DNA of 64,000 nucleotides from Viscum album (Eukaryota > Streptophyta > Magnoliopsida > Santalales > Viscaceae). Below the pieces are notes generated by a model. The model did not search any database. It was not told the DNA's origin and saw nothing but the letters and a program-made list of their open reading frames with translations. Both the position numbers and the translations under genes were made by a program. The stretch lies in contig OY728143.1 of NCBI GenBank assembly GCA_963277665.1, forward strand, positions 538,256,394 through 538,320,393. The letters are read 5' to 3'. Of this stretch, positions 22,279 through 35,244 are shown in pieces (position 1 is the first letter of the stretch; each line of letters opens with the position of its first letter).

Positions 22279-25060
22279 TATAGCAACCCAACCTTTTCTT
22301 ACCTTTATATTACCTCGTTTCAAAGGTAAAAAACATAATAGTATTACACATAGAGGATCCAAAGGTTTAATGTCTTGGGAAAACTAGGACCACACCTAAC
22401 AAATAAAACATCAAGCATAAAACATTATTTAATTTCTTCTTCTCTAGCTTCTTATTGGCACTTGTCCTCTCTTTAGTACATGTAACCACCTGAGAATATA
22501 CATCAAAAGGGGTGAGTTAGATGCACAGTAAGAGGATAGATATGCATAATATAGCATGGGTTTAGCATAATCATAACATACACAAAATATCATGAACATG
22601 AGAGGAACATAAATAAATGACTTGAAATGTGGCAATGCATAAAAATGAAACATCATGTCATAGTGGTTAACTATGACACATACTTTTGAACCATGATAGA
22701 ATCTTGTTCTCACATCATTTCACATTTATTCATTATATTCATAACTTTACCCAATGCATTGGAGTGTTGTATAATTCTGGGCGCACCCGTCACATTGAAA
22801 TATTCATATTGCGCTATATACTTCCGGGCGCAACCGTCGCATCATAACATTACCATCATTATTATTGACACATAGAACAGATATAAAAAATTTACATAAC
22901 TAACCCATCGAATGGAATTTTATTCATCTCATTATTACTCATTCATCAGCTTTGGGTTCCCAAAAGAAAGAGGGAATAACATACATGTTATAAGAACCAT
23001 CCACTTTCAGTGAGAAGTAAAGGGGGTGTTCTTAAAAGAGAAGTTCTTTTGGAAAACATTTTGTTTGAAATAAAAACCAGTGAAAAAAATGTATATCCCA
23101 GAAATGTAAATACCATGATGAACAAATGATCTTTATGGAGAAACCATATCAAAAATGGAGTGAAATAGGGAGAACTCGGAGGAAGAAAATTGGGTTTGAG
23201 ATTTCCCCTGACCATGTATCTGAATGCTTCCTTTTATTTAATGTCATATATAATGACATTATATTCATTAATTAGAAATACAGAACCATTTTAACATTAA
23301 TATGGTTCGTTATGGTTTCATTAAGTGAATTTATGTGCCTTTGGATGAGTTATAGCGTTTAAAAACATTATTTGGTAATGTTTGTTTTTATGGTTTTCTT
23401 GAGTGGCTCACTTGTATTCTTAAATTGATGTTTCGGTAGAACATGGGTAAAAATCGACAACTGACATTACATGCTATTAATGATATTAAATCATTTTTAA
23501 TGATCTCATAATGAATTATATTATATCCAAGTTGATGAATTATTGGAGAAGAATTAAATGAAGATTGTTTGGGTTATTTTGGGCGGTTTTTCAATCACAA
23601 CGAACTTGTATTAATTTATCACATAGTAATACATTCAAAAGTCAGTTAAAGAACATTTAATAGGACATAATACATATAACATATTCTGGTTTAACCATAA
23701 AAATGGTTTTATGACCAGATCTGAATGTAGAAATGGTAGAAGAAAGCATGACACTCTTGAAGGTGATAAATTAACATCACACGAACAACATTCTCTTTAA
23801 TAAAATAAAAGGAAGACGGAAAGGGGGTAAGATGATATAATATATAATTATGATCATAAACATACATTATAAGTATATTAATGGTGTTACAATACAATTT
23901 GGATGAAGATAGGTGGGGAGAGATCATGAAATGAACTTGAACATGAAAGGAAATTAAAGGAGAAGATGGAGAGATATTAGCTCTTGAATCCTTCTATTGA
24001 GAACATCCTTAAGGACCTAATCATGGTCTTTTGATGATACCATCAGCTCTTGGACGTGGGGAAGGGGATAGGGAAGGTGTTTGGGTAGAGTTTAGAGAAG
24101 TCTTGGAGCTTTAGAGGTGTGAGTAAATAAGGGGGTGAATGGTGGCTTTTATAGTGGAGGGGAGAGGGGTTTCCTCAATATAAAATTCATTAGTTTATTA
24201 ATTTCCCCTAAGACAAGGAATAGTGAGTCATGGATGACCATGAATAGTAATTTTATCATGTGATCCCAAAACAAGAGGGATTACATCTGTAGAGCATCAT
24301 CGATGACTCAATTATTCCATTATTTAGCAATTATTGTAAATTTTTGGATTCTACTATTCATAAAAAATTCATGTATATCAGAAAAATCCCAAACATTTAC
24401 ACCAAAATTTTTTGAACATGTAGAATCAAAAAAATGATGCCCATTTTTCAAAAATATTTTTCTAAATATTATTAATTTAATATTTAATTAAAATCATAAT
24501 TTACAAAAAAACTTTTTTTACGATTAAAACTGATTTTATAGTGCTTTCAAAAATTACTTACAGTCTTATAAAATTATCTTATAACCGTAAGACATTGATT
24601 TGATAAATAATGAATACATTTAAAAAAATAAATTTTTCCTATAAATTAATTAATTAGTTATAATTAATTACTTATGACTTACAAAATTCGAAAACGTTTA
24701 CTGAGGTCAAATTTTCACTTTCTAAGATGTATACATTTTATTTAATTATTCATGGGTAAGGTTAGTCTTATGTAGGATGATTTACTATTAATAAGGGTAA
24801 TATTACTATTCATAATGGTATGTTATTATTTCTAAGGGTACGTAACTATTCAACAAAAATATTTTTTGTTTCATTAGACTCCAAAAATCATTTTGAGCAC
24901 AACTGTGTATATCAGATTTTTAAAATTCCAAACACAAAAGCGACAAACTTATGATTAATGGTCACTTATCACTTATTATTTCATTATGTTATGTTTTTAG
25001 GTTATTTTATGACATAATAATAAGAATGGAAATTCCATTGAAAAACATTTGGTCGTTACA
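22279..25060 (-). repeat. 3' LTR of element C
   Basis: On the minus strand it starts TGTAACGACC (25060) and ends GGTTGCTATA (22279). It carries a TATA box (CTATAAAAGCC, about 24144-24154) after CCCCTCTCCCCTCC. A donor-like site reads AGAG|CTAAT here, whereas the 5' copy reads AGAG|GTAAT. An acceptor-like TATTCTCAG|GTGG ends the putative intron at 22490. Two GGGCGCACCCGTCACA-type repeats (about 22779-22846) and the palindrome CCAATGCATTGG (22751-22762) are present. Confidence 0.92.
22751..22846 (-). promoter_or_regulatory. CCAATGCATTGG palindrome and GACGGGTGCGCCC repeats (C, 3' LTR)
   Basis: Minus-strand order: two copies of a GACGGgTGCGCCC-type motif about 43 bp apart, then CTCCAATGCATTGGGTAA. 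The perfect 12-bp palindrome and its position after a GACGGGTG motif match A and D, though the rest of the LTR does not. Confidence 0.62.
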
Positions 25061-25074
25061 TTCTTCCCCCCTTA
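25061..25074 (-). other. Polypurine tract of C
   Basis: Minus strand AAGGGGGGAAGAA immediately before the LTR start TGTAACGACC. Confidence 0.9.
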
Positions 25075-25100
25075 ATAAATTTCACCCCCGAAATTTCACT

Positions 25101-26596
25101 TTACACAAAAAGGTGAGGGTAATTCTCCTTCATCACCTCTTATGGATCCAACGTTGCTTCCTCAAACATATGGTTCCTCAACAAAACATTGGAAAGATGG
25201 GTTGTCTTGTTGCATATAACCTTATCTCTCCAATCCAGAATCTTTACTGGTTTCTCCTCATAGGAGAGATCATTTTCCATCTGCACCACCTATGAGTTTA
25301 GTACATGTGAGGGGTCTGGTATGTACTTCCTCATTAGTGATAATTGAAACACATCATGAAAATGAGCCATATTTAGTGGACATGCAAGAAGATAGGCCAT
25401 AGCTTCTATGCAGTTAAGGATCTCGAAGGGGCCATATACATTAGGCTTAGCTTTCTTTTCTTCCCGAATCGCTTAACTCTCTTCCATGGAGATTTTAGAA
25501 GGATGTCTTTATCTCCAACATGAAAATCCATGTCACTTCGATGGTTGTCAACATAGCTCTTTTGCCGACTTTGAGAAGCTTTGATGTGTTTCTGGATGAC
25601 TTAAACCTTCTCTGTCATCTCTTACACAAGATCAGGTCCAAGTAGCTTTCTTTATCCTACTTTATCCCAACAGGTTGGAGTTCTACATCGCTTTCCATAC
25701 CGAGCATCATATGGAGCCATCTGAATACTCGAGTGGAAGCTATTATTGTATGATAACTCAACCAATTGGTGATTCTGATCCCAAACACCTTTAGAATCAA
25801 GATAAAAGGCTCTTAGCTTATCATCATTCATTTGAATAGTCTTTTCAGAATGGCCATCAGTTTGGAGGTGATAGGTTGTGCTAAAATTTAACTCAGTACT
25901 GAATTCGTGTTGAAGGCTCCTCCAGAATTTAGATGTGAACCATGGACCTTGTACAAAAATAATTGAGAGTGGAACACTGTGCAGTCTCACCACATCCTTC
26001 ACATATATCATTGCAAGTCGTTCAAGCGAGGGATCTTCCCGAATAGAAAAAAATGGGCAAACATGGTGAGTTGATCAACCACAACCCATATCGCCTTATT
26101 TCCCTTTGACATCTACTGGAGACCCGTGACAAATTCTATAGTAACATTTTCCCATTTCCACATGGGTATAGGCAATAGCTGCATCCTACCCTTGGACTTT
26201 TATCGCTCAACATTAACTTGATGACATACCAGGAACCTTGATATATATTCCCCAATCTACTTCTTCATGTCATCCCACAAGAAGTGTTCTCGGTGATTAC
26301 GGTACTTCTTGGTACTCCCAGGATGGATAGATAATGTAGAGCTATGTGCATTGTCCAATAGCTCTTCTTTTATCCCGGCCTATGAAGGCACAGAAAGCTG
26401 CATTCCAAACTGAATCACACCATCATCGTCTATATGGAACTCATGCAGCTTCCTTTCCTTTAATGTATTCACCCTATTTTGTATCTCCCCATCATCCCTT
26501 TGTGCTTCCTTAATCTTCTCATGGATGGATGGTTGCGCAATCATTTTTTGAAAGTTAGGATGTATCCCCTACCCTTATGATTTCCAAATCTATCCT
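25101..26596 (-). pseudogene. pol: Integrase and chromodomain remnant of C
   Basis: The core region shows WKWENVTIEFVTGL and KAIWVVVDQLT. In the open stretch 25652-26011 are RLHSVPLSIIFVQGPWFTSKFW, NFSTTYH, QTDGHSEKTIQ and WDQNHQLVELSYNNSFHS. Two of the three DDE residues appear replaced: family MDFV is IEFV, and SDRDPRF is FVQGPWF. The Glu region is kept. Toward the 3' end (about 25120-25330) a chromodomain-like section reads LSYEEKPVKILDWRDKV and LLRNHMFEEATL, in a frame different from the core. Non-functional. Confidence 0.85.
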
Positions 26597-28500
26597 TTAC
26601 ATATCTAATAAGATGGAGTATTTATCAATCTGTAACATGGATAGAGTAGTGGGTTCTTTTCTGCTTAGAGCATCTGCTACATTGTTCTCCTTTCCAGGAT
26701 GATAGTGAATAGAGCAATCAAAATCCTTGATTAGATCTAACCATCTCCTTTGACGCATGTTGAGCTCATTTTGGGTGAATATATACATTAGGATATTGTG
26801 GTTAGTGTATATGTCACACTTCTCTCCATAAAGGTAGTGCCGCCATATTTTCAATGAAAAAATCACGGCTTCAAGCTCTAGATCATGTGTTGGGTAGTTA
26901 TGCTCATGGATCGTCAACTTTCGTGAGGCATAGGCTATCACATTATCATTTTTCATGATTACACAACCCAAGCCTTTATTTGAATAGTAACTGTATATCA
27001 CAAAACATTCTCCACTTTTATGTAGTGTGAGTACAGGTGCAGTGATCATCCTTCTCGTTAGCTCCTTAAAGCTTCCCTCACATTCTTCCGTCCAGACCTA
27101 ATTTACCCATTTCCTTGTTAAATTAGTTAGTGGGCTTGACAATCATGAGAAGTTTCTCACAAAATGTCGGTAGTACCCATCTAATCCAAGAAAACTACAG
27201 ATTTTTGTGACACTAGACGGCCTAGAACATTCCTCAATGACCTTTTTCTTTGATGGATCCACATAAGTTACCTCACTTGTGATCACATGTCCCATGAAGG
27301 TGACTTGATTCATCCAAAAGTCACAATTGCTGAACATGGCAAACAACTTCTCATTTCTTAATGTCTCCAACAGAAGTCTTAGATATTCTTCATGTTCCTC
27401 CTCATTCTTGGTGTAGATGTGAATATCATCGATAGAAACTGCCAAAAAATTGTCGAGGTATTGTCTAAAGACTCTATTTATCAAATCCATGAATATTTGA
27501 AGGGAATTTGTAAGTCCAATGGGAATCACTAAAAACTCATAGTCCTCATACCTTGTTCAGAAGGCAGTCTTCTGAGTATCATCCTTCTTCACCTTTACAT
27601 GATGATATCCAGAATGAAGATCCACCTTTGAGAAGTATTGAGCTCCTCTTAATTGGTCAAACAAGTCATCAATCATTGGTATATGATACTTTTTCTTTAT
27701 GTTGATCTTGTTGAGTTCCCGATAATCGATATACAACCGCATTCTTCCATCCTTCTTCTTCACAAAGAACACAGGTGCACCCCAAGGTGATGCACTAAGG
27801 CGTATGAACCCTTTGTCCAGATGCACTTCCAGCTGATTCTTTAACACCTGCAGTTCGATAAGAGCCATCCTATAGGGAAACTTCTTGATAAGAGTAGCTC
27901 CAGGTATGAGTTCAATTGAGAACTCTACCTCACGATCTAGGGTAACTCTGGGTAACTCTTCAGGAAATACATCGTTGTATTCTTTCACGATGGGAATTTC
28001 CTCAAGTTTGGCACTTTCCATTGACTCAACGATTTGGGCGAGGTATACTTCTTCATAGTGAATCAAGACCCAAACCATTGAACGATTTCTCAAATGAGAT
28101 TCCTGATCTTCCTTGACTTTTTCGAGGAGCATGGGATGGTTCAGAATATGAATATATATTTCCTTTTCTCAATAGTTGATATGTGCTCTATATAACAATA
28201 TCCAATCCATTCCCATTATAGCGTTGAATTACACCACGTGAAGTATTGGGAGATTTTCCGGATGAATCTTCCCACATACGCAAATGAGAGAAGATTCAAA
28301 CATTTGGGATTCAATGATTCCACCACTCTGTGTTTTTACAGATATCTCTACTTCATGGTTTCGAGGCTTCGATTCTATAGTTCTAGAAAACATACAATAT
28401 ATAATGGTTTGCGTAGAACCAGAATCAAATAAGACTTTTTCAACTATTGAGTGTATAGGAAGTGTACCTTGTACGCCATAATTATCATGCTCCACATCCA
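26597..28500 (-). pseudogene. pol: Protease, reverse transcriptase and RNase H remnant of C
   Basis: One frame with few stops. Protease: VLFDSGSTQTII (about 28365-28400), with DSG where DTG is usual. RT (27143-28132): [47 protein letters not shown] and SIDDIHIYTKN, retaining the IDD catalytic pair. A connection follows with GHVITSEV and FLGLDGYYRHFVRNFS. RNase H (26597-27049): [46 protein letters not shown]. The first RNase H Asp is Tyr (YSYYSNKG), and TDH is TNH. The order PR-RT-RH-IN is the standard Ty3/gypsy order. Confidence 0.9.
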
Positions 28501-29594
28501 TAGTAGTGATGGAATAATCCTTCCCTTTCTCCTTTGGATTTGGTGGCTGCTGACGCTGATTAACCTCGATAACTCGTGGTTTTGTGCACTGGTTTTCATA
28601 GTACCCAATCTCCATACAGTTGTAGCATTGAACCTTGAGTGGTTCTATCTTTTTATAGGCTACATTTTCCTTCATTTTCATGACTTTTTTACACTCTTAA
28701 GCATGGTTTCCTTCTTTCCCACACTTGAAGCACTTCCCCGTCCCTTTGAGACAGTTCCCATGGTGAAACTTCCCACATTTTTGGCATGTGGGTCGTTGAG
28801 TTTTCTTCCCACCATTATCATTAGATCCACCAGCTTGAAACTCCATTATTCTTTTCTTATCACTATAGCCATGGGACCATTCTCCAAACTCCATATCCAC
28901 TTTGAGAGAACATCGAAAAACTTCTTCATAACTCTCGAAGTCTCGAATTTCAAGAGCCTTTTGATGGTGTGGTTTTAATCCACAAAAGAATCTATCAATT
29001 TATCTATCATGGTTGATAACAAAACCTGAACTGTACCATGAAATCATTATGATATTAGCTTCCTAGGTTGTGACAGATTCTCCTTTTTTTCATGATCTCA
29101 ATGAATTCTCTCTCCATCTTCATGCAAAGAGTTTGTGGGATGTACTTATTAAGAATCATTATCTTAATTTCTTCACATTCCTTCTCTTCAATTTCATCCC
29201 ATGGCTTGGTGTTCTTAATCAAATCCCTCCATTGATCGGCTGATCCATCTAAACGATAAATGGGTGGGGTCACCTTCTCCATCTCATACCAGTGAAGAAC
29301 AGAAAAGATCTTCTCCATGGAGTTGACCCACTGTTCCACAACTAGTGGATTGGAAGATCCACAAAACATTGGTGTTCGTTGCCGCATAAAACACTTGATA
29401 GCCAGTTGCTCACTCTTTGGTGAGGGAGGACATTCCCCGTTATTATGGTTATTATTCATAACCTGAGATAATTGGGTAAGTATCACCATGAAGTTTTGAA
29501 CTCCACCATCCAAATCATTGGGTATGTCATTCGGGTAATCATCGCATTGACCCTCGCATGAGTTGTTGGCCTGATTTCTCTTACTTCTCACCAT
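28501..29594 (-). pseudogene. gag: gag remnant of C
   Basis: Starts MVRSKRNQ at 29594 with capsid motifs similar to A (IKCFMRQRTPMFCGSSNP, WVNSMEKIFSVL, DQWRDLIKN). The frame is lost near 29090 at a run of seven A (minus strand) and resumes in the pol frame, with RFFCGLKPHH and DFESYEEVFRC. The nucleocapsid follows: CQKCGKFHHGNC, CFKCGKEGNHA then a stop, and CYNCMEIGYYENQC, where the knuckle His is Tyr. So C has one net frameshift and damaged zinc knuckles. Confidence 0.87.
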
Positions 29595-29793
29595 TTTCTA
29601 AAATAGAAAAGGTTAGTGCAAAACATAAGTAAACAAGTCATTAATAACTTATTCATTTAAAAAAATTATACAAAAATAAATTAAAATAAGGGATCCCTAG
29701 GTAAATATTCTTATGTGCATATTTGTACATAGTATCATGTTATAGTTTTCCTCTAGTGTTCACTAATCCTAAATCCCAAATTAACTATACCTT

Positions 29794-29808
29794 GCCTCTG
29801 ATACTAAC
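29794..29808 (-). other. Primer-binding site of C
   Basis: GCCTCTGATACTAAC on the plus strand is the complement of TTAGTATCAGAGGC. It is an initiator-Met primer site with one change from TGGTATCAGAG, next to the LTR end. Confidence 0.8.
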
Positions 29809-30303
29809 TTTAGCAACCTGTACTTTTCATAGATTACTATTAAATCATTTCAATGATAAACAACATAATAATATTACAGATAGAGGATCCAAATGTTTAG
29901 TGTCTTTGAAAAACTCGGACCACAGATAACAAATACAACATCAACCATAAACATTTATTTAATTTCTTCTTCTCTAGATTCTTATTGTCACTTGTCCTCT
30001 CCTTAGTACATGTAACCACCTGAAAATATACATCAAAATGGGTGAGCTAGATGAGAAGTAGGAGGATAGAAAATAACAATATAGCATGGGTTGAGCAAAA
30101 TCGTAACATAGGAAAAAGATCATGAACATAAGATGAGCATAAATAAAAGACTTGAAATGTGGAAATGCATAAAAATGAAACATCATGTCTTATTGGTTAA
30201 CTACCACTCATACTTTTGAACAAAGAAAACATCTTGTTCAAACATCATTTCACATTTACTCATGAGATTCATTACAATACACAATAAATTGGAGCACTGT
30301 ATA
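29809..30303 (-). repeat. 5' LTR of C, U5-side piece
   Basis: The 3'-terminal 495 bp of the 5' LTR, matching 22279-22770. It contains an acceptor-like ATTTTCAG|GTGG ending at 30020 and breaks at the insertion of D. The last five bases, GTATA (30299-30303), form one target-duplication copy. Confidence 0.9.
30299..30303. repeat. Target-site duplication of D, left
   Basis: GTATA adjoining TGTAAAGACCCC. The right copy is at 41014-41018, and C LTR homology resumes seamlessly there (GTATAATTCT, as at 22769). Confidence 0.92.
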
Positions 30304-30912
30304 TGTAAAGACCCCAAACCTAAAGTACATGGACATTACATTACTTTTACGGAATACATAATACATGACAAAAACAGACTCCCAAAGACCGTATTAGTTT
30401 AGTGTCTTTGGAAACTTGAAACATAATCTTCTAATCATGGTGAAAGATCTTCAACATCTCCCATAAAGATATTCCCCTTTTGGTTTTCTTACCTAAAAGC
30501 ATTCTTTATTTCCTCGGGAAAAGAAAACATAAAAAGGGTGCTCTCAAATGCTCAGTAAGGGTAAGCATAGAGAACATAAAACAATCCATAAACATTTGAA
30601 CGAAAAAACTGGAACATAAAATCTAAATATAAAAATCATTAGCAAAGACATAAATCTTAGAAGTACGTAAGGCATATATTATAATGGAACATAAATCTTG
30701 ATAAAATAGTCTGGGAAGAAAACATGTAATTGTGGAAAACCTTTAATCACTTGATATGATTTCCATAGTAGCCAAGGAATTGCTGCCAAGACCATCTTAG
30801 TGGACAATGTCCCTTTCTGAATCGAGTTCACTCCTCGTTTTAGTCCTGTAACACAGAACCAGATTGACTTACTATTCCATCCTTGTCCATATCATGAGAT
30901 GTAAATATTTAC

Positions 30913-30924
30913 CCAATGCATTGG
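30913..30924 (-). promoter_or_regulatory. CCAATGCATTGG palindrome (D, 3' LTR)
   Basis: A perfect 12-bp palindrome preceded (minus strand) by GATGGGTGGGACC about 15 nt upstream, as in A and C. The 5' LTR copy at 37400-37411 has one change (CCAATGCATTTG). Confidence 0.62.
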
Positions 30925-31931
30925 AGGTAGATATAGGTCCCACCCATCTCATAATTAAATCATTCTTACGAGTTTCACAACATAAACAAAAATCATTCAT
31001 CATAAAGCAAAGAATAAAATGGGTTTCATAAACATCGTCCTATCATAACAAAATCCATATAAAACAAATAAATATCATTTCATAATAAGAAAAGTGAAAC
31101 CATGTAAATAGTAGATTCATTATACTTGAAACATAAAAAAATTAAATAATGTCATCTTAGATAGAAATTGGTATTCATAAAACACATGAAATGAATTCTG
31201 CAGGAAAATATCCTTTCTTCTTCAAAATAATTTTCTTTCACAAAATGACATGTAATTTTTAAAGAAAATGATTTTGTTGAAATTAATCATAAAATCCTGT
31301 AGCGGAAGATTTATGTAAATAAGGAATTATGAAACTGTAAAAATCCTTTCATGCTGTATAAGTTAAAAAAACATTCTCCTCGTACTTTTGTTGGAAAAGT
31401 CAAAAAGTACATTATATGGTAAACACAAAAATGATTTGTTCCATAACACAAAGTAAAAGTAAAATAGGGGTAAAAATAACATTATATAGACATGTAATAA
31501 TATTAAAAAAATTATGAAAAACATTTTTATGGACATGGGTGAAATATATAAACCTTGTAAATACTTAAGAATAAACTATCTCGGCTAAAAATGCGATTGG
31601 AAAATTTTTCCCATACCATAGGTCTGATATACTTCGTACGTATCCAAACATCATGTATAATGATTTAAATAATGTCATTGACTTATTACAGAATCATATT
31701 CATTGTTATTATATCATATATGTTTAACTTATGACTTTATATTACTTGTTCTTTTGTAAATTCCATGTTAATGCAGCATTTTGGGTAAATTCGTTTCATT
31801 CATCGTAGGTGTTTCGACATGTTGTTCATGATATAATTACTTATATCCTGATTATATAATTTCAGAATTTAAAACATGATTTATATATAATATATATTCA
31901 ATATATATATTTATATGATAGATCGATAAAT

Positions 31932-32381
31932 GGAATGAAATACACCGTTCATGGAGACGGTAGGTCGTGCATACGCATGAACACTATTTTCGTTTCCTTA
32001 TTAAATTAAATGGAATTAAGTAAATGGAACATATAAGTACATAAATCAAATATCATTATTATGTAATATCTTCCATGATTATTTATTATATATAATTTAT
32101 AATCATACATGAATGGTTAATCATGGAAAATGAATCTCATCGCGTTCATGGAGACGGTAGTCTGTACGTACGCACGAGCGATGATATCAATCCCATGATC
32201 GTGGAATAGTATTGAGGTGTATGTATAATATTTAATAATCAATATCACTTTAAAATAATCATATATAGTTATTTAATTACACCATTATACACATCCAAGT
32301 ATGTTGGTGGCGGAAAACAGATTACACCACGGCGTGGAGACGGTATTCCATATGTACGCACGCGCTGTGATTTCGTTTTCC
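31932..32381 (-). repeat. Conserved hairpins H1, H2 and H3 (D, 3' LTR)
   Basis: H1 31932-31996: inner arms CGTTCATG and CATGAACA, core GGAGACGGTA, loop side GCATACGC. H2 32131-32188: arms CATCGC and GCGATG, core GGAGACGGTA, CTGTACGTACGCACG. H3 32312-32381: outer arms GGAAAAC and GTTTTCC, arms CACGGCG and CGCGCTGTG, core GGAGACGGTA. Three different stems carry the same apical core. Confidence 0.87.
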
Positions 32382-34539
32382 ATAAGATGGATAGAATATG
32401 AAATTGGGATGTTTTATATTTTTAATAACATATATGTATAATATTTATACTTATGTTTTTAATTTATTATGAAAAAAATAATGAAGAAAAATTAGAAGTA
32501 TAAATAAATTGGAATGAATCGGTAAAGGATATTACCTCTTCATTGACGCGCCTCTTCTTAACCTCCTCTTATGGAACTAGGGTTTCTCTTTTGAAGAGAA
32601 TAGAAGCACTATAATGTTTCTAGAGATTATGAGAAAAAAAAATTCAGGGGTTGGCCTAGCTTCAAGGCTCAAAAGGGTGTGATGAGAAGAGGGAAGGGGT
32701 GCCCTTTTTATAAGGGAGGAGAGCGGCACCTTTGAAAAAAATGTAAAATATTATTTCATAATAAAGTCATATTCTGTTTATAATAGCTCCAAATTTATTT
32801 ATTTCAAAGATAAAGTGGGGATGAGTCTAAATACTCTTATCAAATAGGTTTTATACAAGTTGAGGTTACTATTTTAAACTTATCATTTATATTTAACTCT
32901 AAGTTAAATAATCTAACGTTTACTGTGTCTTCTTGTTTTCATACACTATATAGTTAATATACATACTATAACAAGCCAAACGAACCCCAAGTGGTTCATT
33001 ATTAATATATATAACCATATATAAGTCATTTTTCCAATCCTAATATTTTTAGGAATATAATAACAATTATTAATATAATATTTGTTTTAAAAACCATTTT
33101 ATGTCAATTTTGACACTATTAGGTAATTGATTTTTGTGAAAATCAGTACACAATGATTATTTCGAAAAAAGTTAATTTAATCAATAATAACATGTCATAT
33201 TAACCTAGAAAATTAGTTTAATTCATATAAAGTCTTGAATTCCATTTATTGGGGTATTTATAACATCAATTATGTTAATATATAATTAATAAGGTAATTA
33301 TGGCATCATCATTGTGTCATAAATAAATTAAATTATTTAATAACTAAAAATTATAAATCAAATACCATTATGTATGAAATATTTTTATATTTCTAGTTGA
33401 TATTTATAGTTGAATTTATCTTATGAATAACCCTATGTTAAAAATCTTTTAGTTATCAAACATTGATTTTAACTATTTTAGCTATTCTTTAAATAAAATA
33501 ATAATATGTGTCCTAATGTAATACAAGTGGACCTAAATGATAATATTTTATTCCTAAGGTTTTTTTGGTCTAATTACACTTATCCAATAGAATTAGGACA
33601 TGTGTTAGGGTAATAATAATATAATTTTTACCCCTAATTAACCTATTTACTTTTAACTATGGTAAATAAAAGAAAAAAGTTATTATTCATAAAAAATATT
33701 TTTAACTTATTGAACCATACATTACTCCTTGATATTAACTGTGTGTCTAGGATTTTCAATATTCCACTCACAAAAGCGGTAAAATTATGTTTTATGTAAA
33801 TTTTCAAATTATCCTAGGAGGTGGGTAAAAGACGTTGAAAAGTTCAATAAAATTTTTAAATATCTAAAATTATTATAAAATGACTCTAATTAATTAAATT
33901 TAACTTATATAGGTTTTATGTATCAATTTTTACCTAAAATAAATTTAAATAAACTATGTAATTATTTAAATAAAAAGTTGGGTTTTAAATAATAACCCAG
34001 TGTTTGTACTATTCATCAATAATTGAATATTTTCAGAAAAATACCAAAAATTCACCCTAGGCTAATTTTGATATTCCGAATCCAAAAATGAATTCCATTT
34101 TGAATGATAAAATTTATAATATTTTAAAAAGTTGGTATTAATATTCATAACATCTAGTTGATAATAATATTATAATTATATCTCGTTTAGTGTAACCTTG
34201 TATTGCATACTACACACGCTATCGAAGAAGGTATTGATTGCGTGTAATGTAAGCCATGTCAGGGCTGCCTGTAGTGAAAGCTCTTTTTGGTGTTGCGTAT
34301 AACATAATAAAAAATTATTTCATTTAAACATTAAACAGAATCTATACATAATGTTGTGTAGAATAATTTCCACAAAAAAAAACATGAAATTGTGTGTAAC
34401 ATGATCCAATAATAGTGTTGCATATACTGCAAGATAATACAGTGTTGCATATAGTTCATGATAATCTTGGTGTAGTGTATAATAGAAGACATCAATGAAA
34501 TTAAAAATAATATATCACATAAAATCTCGGGGTGTTTCA

Positions 34540-34553
34540 TTCTACCCCCCTTA
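34540..34553 (-). other. Polypurine tract of D
   Basis: Minus strand AAGGGGGGTAGAA next to the LTR start, which reads TGAAACACC (changed from TGTAACACC). Confidence 0.88.
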
Positions 34554-35244
34554 AAATGAATTTCTCCCTTGAAATTCATCGGGTTTATTAATGGTCTACT
34601 ACTTGAAAGTTTCTTTCATAGAAACCCACATCGTAAAAAGGAATATAAAAACATAACTTAAAAAAACTAATGTTTTAAATGTAACAGTTACCCAAATTAA
34701 CTCATCACTGGGTTTCCAAATAGTATAGCATAGGTGAAAATATGGATATGGAAGAGAAATTTAACCATCAAGTTCTAATGGAGAGTGGCAGAGAACCTGG
34801 CTATGAAAAATCCATCAATAACAAAGCCATATATTTGTGATGATCTATGTTGCAATCTGATTTATCAGGTATTAGGGTACTAGGACAATGTTTTTAGTTT
34901 TCAAGATCATTCCCCTAATGCTGAAGAATTGTTTAATTAAAAGAAATACTTAATTGATTTTCGGTAAAATCTCACCGTTGTTCGTTCCTCGAACAATTTC
35001 CACTTAATCTCTTAAAGAAATGAAGTTGAATTTGTTATTCATGAAGTGTTACCAAATCATGCGATATAATTATAGGTCAATCCATTTGTTTCTATCACTA
35101 AAAGTTTTACACACTTTATTAAATATACATTAGTCCATCTATTTTGAGATAAATCATATATGGTTGCAAAAATTGACTTATACATCATCTCTCATAGCAC
35201 TTAATAAAATAAAACAAGTTTCTACTAACCATGTACTTCTTTTA

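Larger units (their letters stand above)
30513..32535 (-). other. Probable leader intron in LTR of D (3' copy)
   Basis: Donor-like AAGAG|GTAATATCC and acceptor-like CTTTTCCCGAG|GA; the 5' copy has CTTATCCCTAG|GA. Length is about 2.02 kb, close to the 2.02 kb in A despite little overall sequence similarity. A second possible acceptor, TTTTAG|GTAAG, lies about 18 nt downstream. Inferred from motifs only. Confidence 0.42.
30304..34539 (-). repeat. 3' LTR of element D
   Basis: Ends GGTCTTTACA on the minus strand at 30304. It carries the branch-like motif (30536-30561), palindrome CCAATGCATTGG (30913-30924), hairpins H1-H3 (31932-32381), donor-like AAGAG|GTAAT (32536/32535), GGCCAACCCC near 32647-32660 and TATA (CTTATAAAAAG, 32706-32716). 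An acceptor-like CCCGAG|GA lies at 30513. Confidence 0.93.
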
